Positions 5,057 to 7,117 of a DNA stretch of 7,117 nt are shown here, in pieces (within the stretch, counting starts at the first letter, position 1; every line of letters starts with the position of its first letter). The DNA comes from an uncultured Treponema sp. GTDB taxonomy: Bacteria; Spirochaetota; Spirochaetia; Treponematales; Treponemataceae. The stretch covers positions 1 to 7,117 of the forward strand of contig CALAUH010000057.1 of NCBI GenBank assembly GCA_937892225.1, given 5' to 3'. The position numbers and the translations under genes are program-made. The notes under the pieces were generated by a model. That model searched no databases. It saw nothing but the letters and a program-made list of their open reading frames with translations, and had not been told where the DNA came from.

Positions 5057-5932
5057 CTATTCTTTATTTACTAAGCGTTCCAGATATCTTCCATAATCTG
5101 TTTTATACTCTTTTGCTAAAGCAAGAACTTCTTCTTTAGAAATCCATTTATTTCTAAATGCAATTTCTTCTATACAAGATACATACATTCCCTGTCTGTT
5201 TTGAATAGTAGCAATAAAATTACTTGCATCTAAAAGGCCATCATAAGTTCCTGTATCAAGCCATGCAGTACCTCTACCTAAAATCTCTACACAAAGATTA
5301 TTCCTCTGTAAAAATTCATTATTAATAGAAGTTATTTCTATTTCACCTCTGGCAGATGGTTTTACATTCTCAGCAACTTTTACAACATCATTTGAATAAA
5401 AATATAAACCTGGAACTGCATAATTAGATTTTGGATTTTCAGGTTTTTCTTCAATTCCCAGAACTTTTCCTTCCTGATTAAATTCAACTACACCATATGC
5501 ACATGGATTCTTAACATAATATCCGAATATCAAATTAGTATTTTCTTTTTCTACTTTCTGTTTTGCTGTTATTAAAGTATGTGTAAATCCCTGGCCATAA
5601 AAAATATTATCACCTAAAACTAGAGCAACTGAATCATTTCCAATAAAATCTTTTCCAATAATAAATGCATCTGCAAGACCTCTTGGTTTATCCTGAACAG
5701 CATATTCAAATTTCATTCCAAGCCATTTACCGTCACCAAAAAGTTCTTTAAAACAATTAATATCTCTAGGTGTTGAAATAATTAAAACTTCAGATATACC
5801 TGCTAACATCAAACATGATAAAGGATAATAAATCATTGGTTTGTCATAAAGAGGTAATATCTGTTTTGAAACACTCTTTGTAATAGGATATAAACGAGTA
5901 CCACTTCCACCTGCTAAAATAATTCCTTTCAT
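5057..5932 (-). CDS. rfbA: Glucose-1-phosphate thymidylyltransferase RmlA
   Basis: This full-length 291-residue cytoplasmic enzyme converts glucose-1-phosphate and dTTP to dTDP-glucose, the first step of dTDP-rhamnose synthesis. The nucleotide-binding loop GGSGTRLYPIT (8-18) is followed by KQILPLYDKPMIYYP (23-37), QDKPRGLADAF (80-90), LGDNIFYG (106-113) with the metal-binding Asp108, EEKPENPKSNYAVPG (161-175), ARGEIEIT (194-201) and GTAWLDTGTYDGLLDAS (221-237). These fit the RmlA type rather than GalU or GlmU. Its ATG lies five bases after the rfbB stop, and a GGAAGG Shine-Dalgarno sequence overlaps the end of rfbB. Translation is therefore probably coupled and the two form one operon. Nothing in the gene itself looks damaged, but the operon's upstream end is disrupted, so expression would need a different promoter. 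Confidence 0.96.
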   Translation of the reverse strand: MKGIILAGGSGTRLYPITKSVSKQILPLYDKPMIYYPLSCLMLAGISEVLIISTPRDINCFKELFGDGKWLGMKFEYAVQDKPRGLADAFIIGKDFIGNDSVALVLGDNIFYGQGFTHTLITAKQKVEKENTNLIFGYYVKNPCAYGVVEFNQEGKVLGIEEKPENPKSNYAVPGLYFYSNDVVKVAENVKPSARGEIEITSINNEFLQRNNLCVEILGRGTAWLDTGTYDGLLDASNFIATIQNRQGMYVSCIEEIAFRNKWISKEEVLALAKEYKTDYGRYLERLVNKE

Positions 5933-5937
5933 ATAAT

Positions 5938-7038
5938 TTACCTTCCCTGCTCTGTATAATTTTTACTAATCCAGTTTTTATAACTTCCATTCAATATATT
6001 ATTAACCCATTCAGGATTTTTTAAATACCATTGTACAGTTGCCTTTAACCCCTGTTCAAAAGTCATTTTTCTTTCCCATCCAAGATTAGTCTTTATTTTT
6101 GTACAATCGATTGCGTAACGCTTATCATGTCCAGGTCTGTCTTTTACATATGTAATTGTACTTTCAATTTCATCAACTGATTTTCCAGTTTCTTCTGCTG
6201 TAAGTTCAATGACTTTATGAAGCAGTTTTATATTCTGCCATTCATTTTCTCCACCGATATTATATTTTTCTCCAGTGATTCCATTTTTTACAATAAGCCA
6301 TACTGCACGATTATGATCTTCTACATAAATCCAGTCACGGATATTATCACCTTTGCCATAAACAGGAAGATTTTTTCCATCACGAATATTAGAAATCATA
6401 AGTGGTAAAAGTTTTTCCGGAAACTGATAAGGACCATAGTTATTAGTACAATTTGATAAAGTGATTGGAAGTCCATATGTATGATAATAAGCCATTACAA
6501 TATGATCAGAACTTGCTTTAGATGATGAATAAGGACTTCTAGGATCATAAGGAGTATCTTCTCTAAAATATCCTGTTTCACCAAGAGAACCATAAACTTC
6601 ATCTGTAGAAATATGATGAAAAAGAACATCTTCCCGCATAGTTCCGTCTTCTTTTTTCCAGTAATTTCTTGCAACATCAAGTAATGTAAAAGTACCCATA
6701 ACATTAGTTTTCATAAATGCTTCAGGTCCAAGAATTGAACGGTCTACATGACTTTCTGCAGCAAAATGAATTACTGTATCAATATCATATTGTTTAAATA
6801 TTCGTTCAATCTGTTCCCTGTCACAAATATCAACTTTTTCAAAAAAATAACGTTTACCGCCATATTTTTTATCTATATCAGCAAGATTTTCAAGATTACC
6901 ACAATATGTAAGACAATCTACATTTACAACAGTACCATCAAAATCAGCATCATTAAATAATTCTGAAAAGAAGAAATTAATAAGATAATGTTTGAATATT
7001 ATGAAGTTAATGCAGGAAAAGAAAGGGTTAAGAAGCAT
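5938..7038 (-). CDS. rfbB: dTDP-glucose 4,6-dehydratase RmlB with lost N-terminus, probably a disrupted gene
   Basis: RmlB is an extended short-chain dehydrogenase that converts dTDP-glucose to dTDP-4-keto-6-deoxyglucose using bound NAD. From residue 27 (LFNDADFDGTVVNVDCLTY) to the end the 366-residue frame is a convincing RmlB. It has FAAESHVDRS (92-101), the catalytic triad STDEVYG (144-150), YSSSK (170-174), NCTNNYGPYQFPEKL (196-210) and RPGHDKRYAID (301-311). Residues 1-26 (MLLNPFFSCINFIIFKHYLI and onward) are unrelated to the family. They replace the first strand and the TGGAGFIG loop that every RmlB needs to hold NAD. None of the three frames on this strand encodes that loop upstream, so a simple frameshift does not explain it. 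The ATG at 7038 has no Shine-Dalgarno sequence. I read it as a 5'-truncated gene whose homology stops near 6960. Confidence 0.85.
   Translation of the reverse strand: MLLNPFFSCINFIIFKHYLINFFFSELFNDADFDGTVVNVDCLTYCGNLENLADIDKKYGGKRYFFEKVDICDREQIERIFKQYDIDTVIHFAAESHVDRSILGPEAFMKTNVMGTFTLLDVARNYWKKEDGTMREDVLFHHISTDEVYGSLGETGYFREDTPYDPRSPYSSSKASSDHIVMAYYHTYGLPITLSNCTNNYGPYQFPEKLLPLMISNIRDGKNLPVYGKGDNIRDWIYVEDHNRAVWLIVKNGITGEKYNIGGENEWQNIKLLHKVIELTAEETGKSVDEIESTITYVKDRPGHDKRYAIDCTKIKTNLGWERKMTFEQGLKATVQWYLKNPEWVNNILNGSYKNWISKNYTEQGR
6955..6970. other. Rearrangement or insertion junction inside rfbB
   Basis: Minus-strand RmlB homology stops at about 6958-6963. On the plus strand a protein-like frame becomes open immediately after a TGA at 6964-6966. 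The change from one to the other within about ten bases marks the junction. I see no inverted repeat, target duplication or transposase end here, but the other side of the event is outside the window. Confidence 0.55.
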
Positions 7039-7056
7039 TTTAAAATATGTAATTAA
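6967..7056 (+). pseudogene. Apparent 3' tail of an unidentified gene
   Basis: This frame runs from after TGA 6964-6966 to TAA 7054-7056 and encodes 29 residues, including FEYYEVNAGKERVKKHF. The lysine, glutamate and tyrosine-rich, amphipathic composition looks like real protein. The frame is followed 18 bases later by another plausible start codon. It has an internal ATG at 6988 without a Shine-Dalgarno sequence. I do not recognise the family. It could be the end of a gene that lost its 5' part at the junction, or a chance frame. Confidence 0.4.
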
Positions 7057-7074
7057 TATATTAAAAAAGAAAGA

Positions 7075-7117
7075 GTGAAAATAATAACTATATGCGGAAG
7101 TTTAAAATTTCAAAAGG
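7075..7117 (+). CDS. Start of a probable nucleoside 2-deoxyribosyltransferase-like protein, cut by the window edge
   Basis: A GTG at 7075 opens a frame reading VKIITICGSLKFQK to the end of the window. The beginning (M/V)KI-x-TICGS-(L/M)-KF is, from memory, characteristic of small nucleoside 2-deoxyribosyltransferase-like or DUF4406-like proteins, where ICGS forms the first strand and loop of the fold. Only 14 residues are visible, so the family is tentative. The preceding frame stops in the same register 18 bases earlier, as expected for two genes of one operon. The upstream AAGAAAGA is at best a weak Shine-Dalgarno sequence. Confidence 0.5.
   Translation, partial: MKIITICGSLKFQK

Noticed and set aside
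6748..6960. Plus-strand 70-codon frame rich in Ile, Phe and Lys
   Set aside because: It lies opposite conserved RmlB coding sequence and has low-complexity content, so it is a shadow frame.
6961..7038. Simple frameshift as the cause of the odd RmlB N-terminus
   Set aside because: I translated all three frames of this strand upstream of the junction, and none gives TGGAGFIG or anything like it.

Overview
The window comes from an AT-rich bacterial chromosome and most resembles a gut or rumen Treponema-type spirochaete. I infer this from low GC, intergenic spacers filled with short periodic repeats, and the wording of the RmlA/RmlB proteins. There is no rRNA or marker gene to prove it. The window has two parts that differ in base composition and in gene content.

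Left part (1-4065, moderately AT-rich). A YczE/YitT-type membrane protein is encoded on the minus strand (5-724). A 322-base spacer full of repeats follows, then three plus-strand genes: a Gfo/Idh/MocA NAD(P)-dependent oxidoreductase (1047-2072), a short FMN-dependent alpha-hydroxy-acid dehydrogenase relative with an altered active site (2186-3067), and a xylose-isomerase-like TIM-barrel sugar isomerase/epimerase (3247-4065). Together the three look like a small sugar, cyclitol or hydroxy-acid oxidation and isomerisation pathway with unknown substrate. The spacers hold at least five families of short repeats. Four have an internal period of about 9-10.5 bases, and one can form two competing hairpins. 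Two repeat copies run into coding sequence and supply stop codons.

Right part (4069-7117, very AT-rich, down to about 10% GC locally). A minus-strand surface-polysaccharide operon reads rfbB, rfbA, then a Stealth-family sugar-phosphate transferase. The spacings are 5 and 10 bases. RmlB and RmlA make dTDP-4-keto-6-deoxyglucose, the precursor of dTDP-rhamnose. The Stealth protein probably transfers a hexose-1-phosphate to a surface glycan. rmlC and rmlD are not in the window.

The most unusual point is at the right edge. The rfbB open reading frame lacks its N-terminal dinucleotide-binding strand and GxxGxxG loop, and no reading frame of the upstream DNA encodes them. In their place, from about 6961, the plus strand carries what looks like the 3' tail of another gene (stop at 7054-7056). 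Eighteen bases later comes a probable GTG start of a protein beginning VKIITICGSLKFQK. The operon has therefore been broken here by an insertion, a deletion or a mis-assembly, and its promoter is gone from the window. I see no CRISPR array, tRNA or rRNA.
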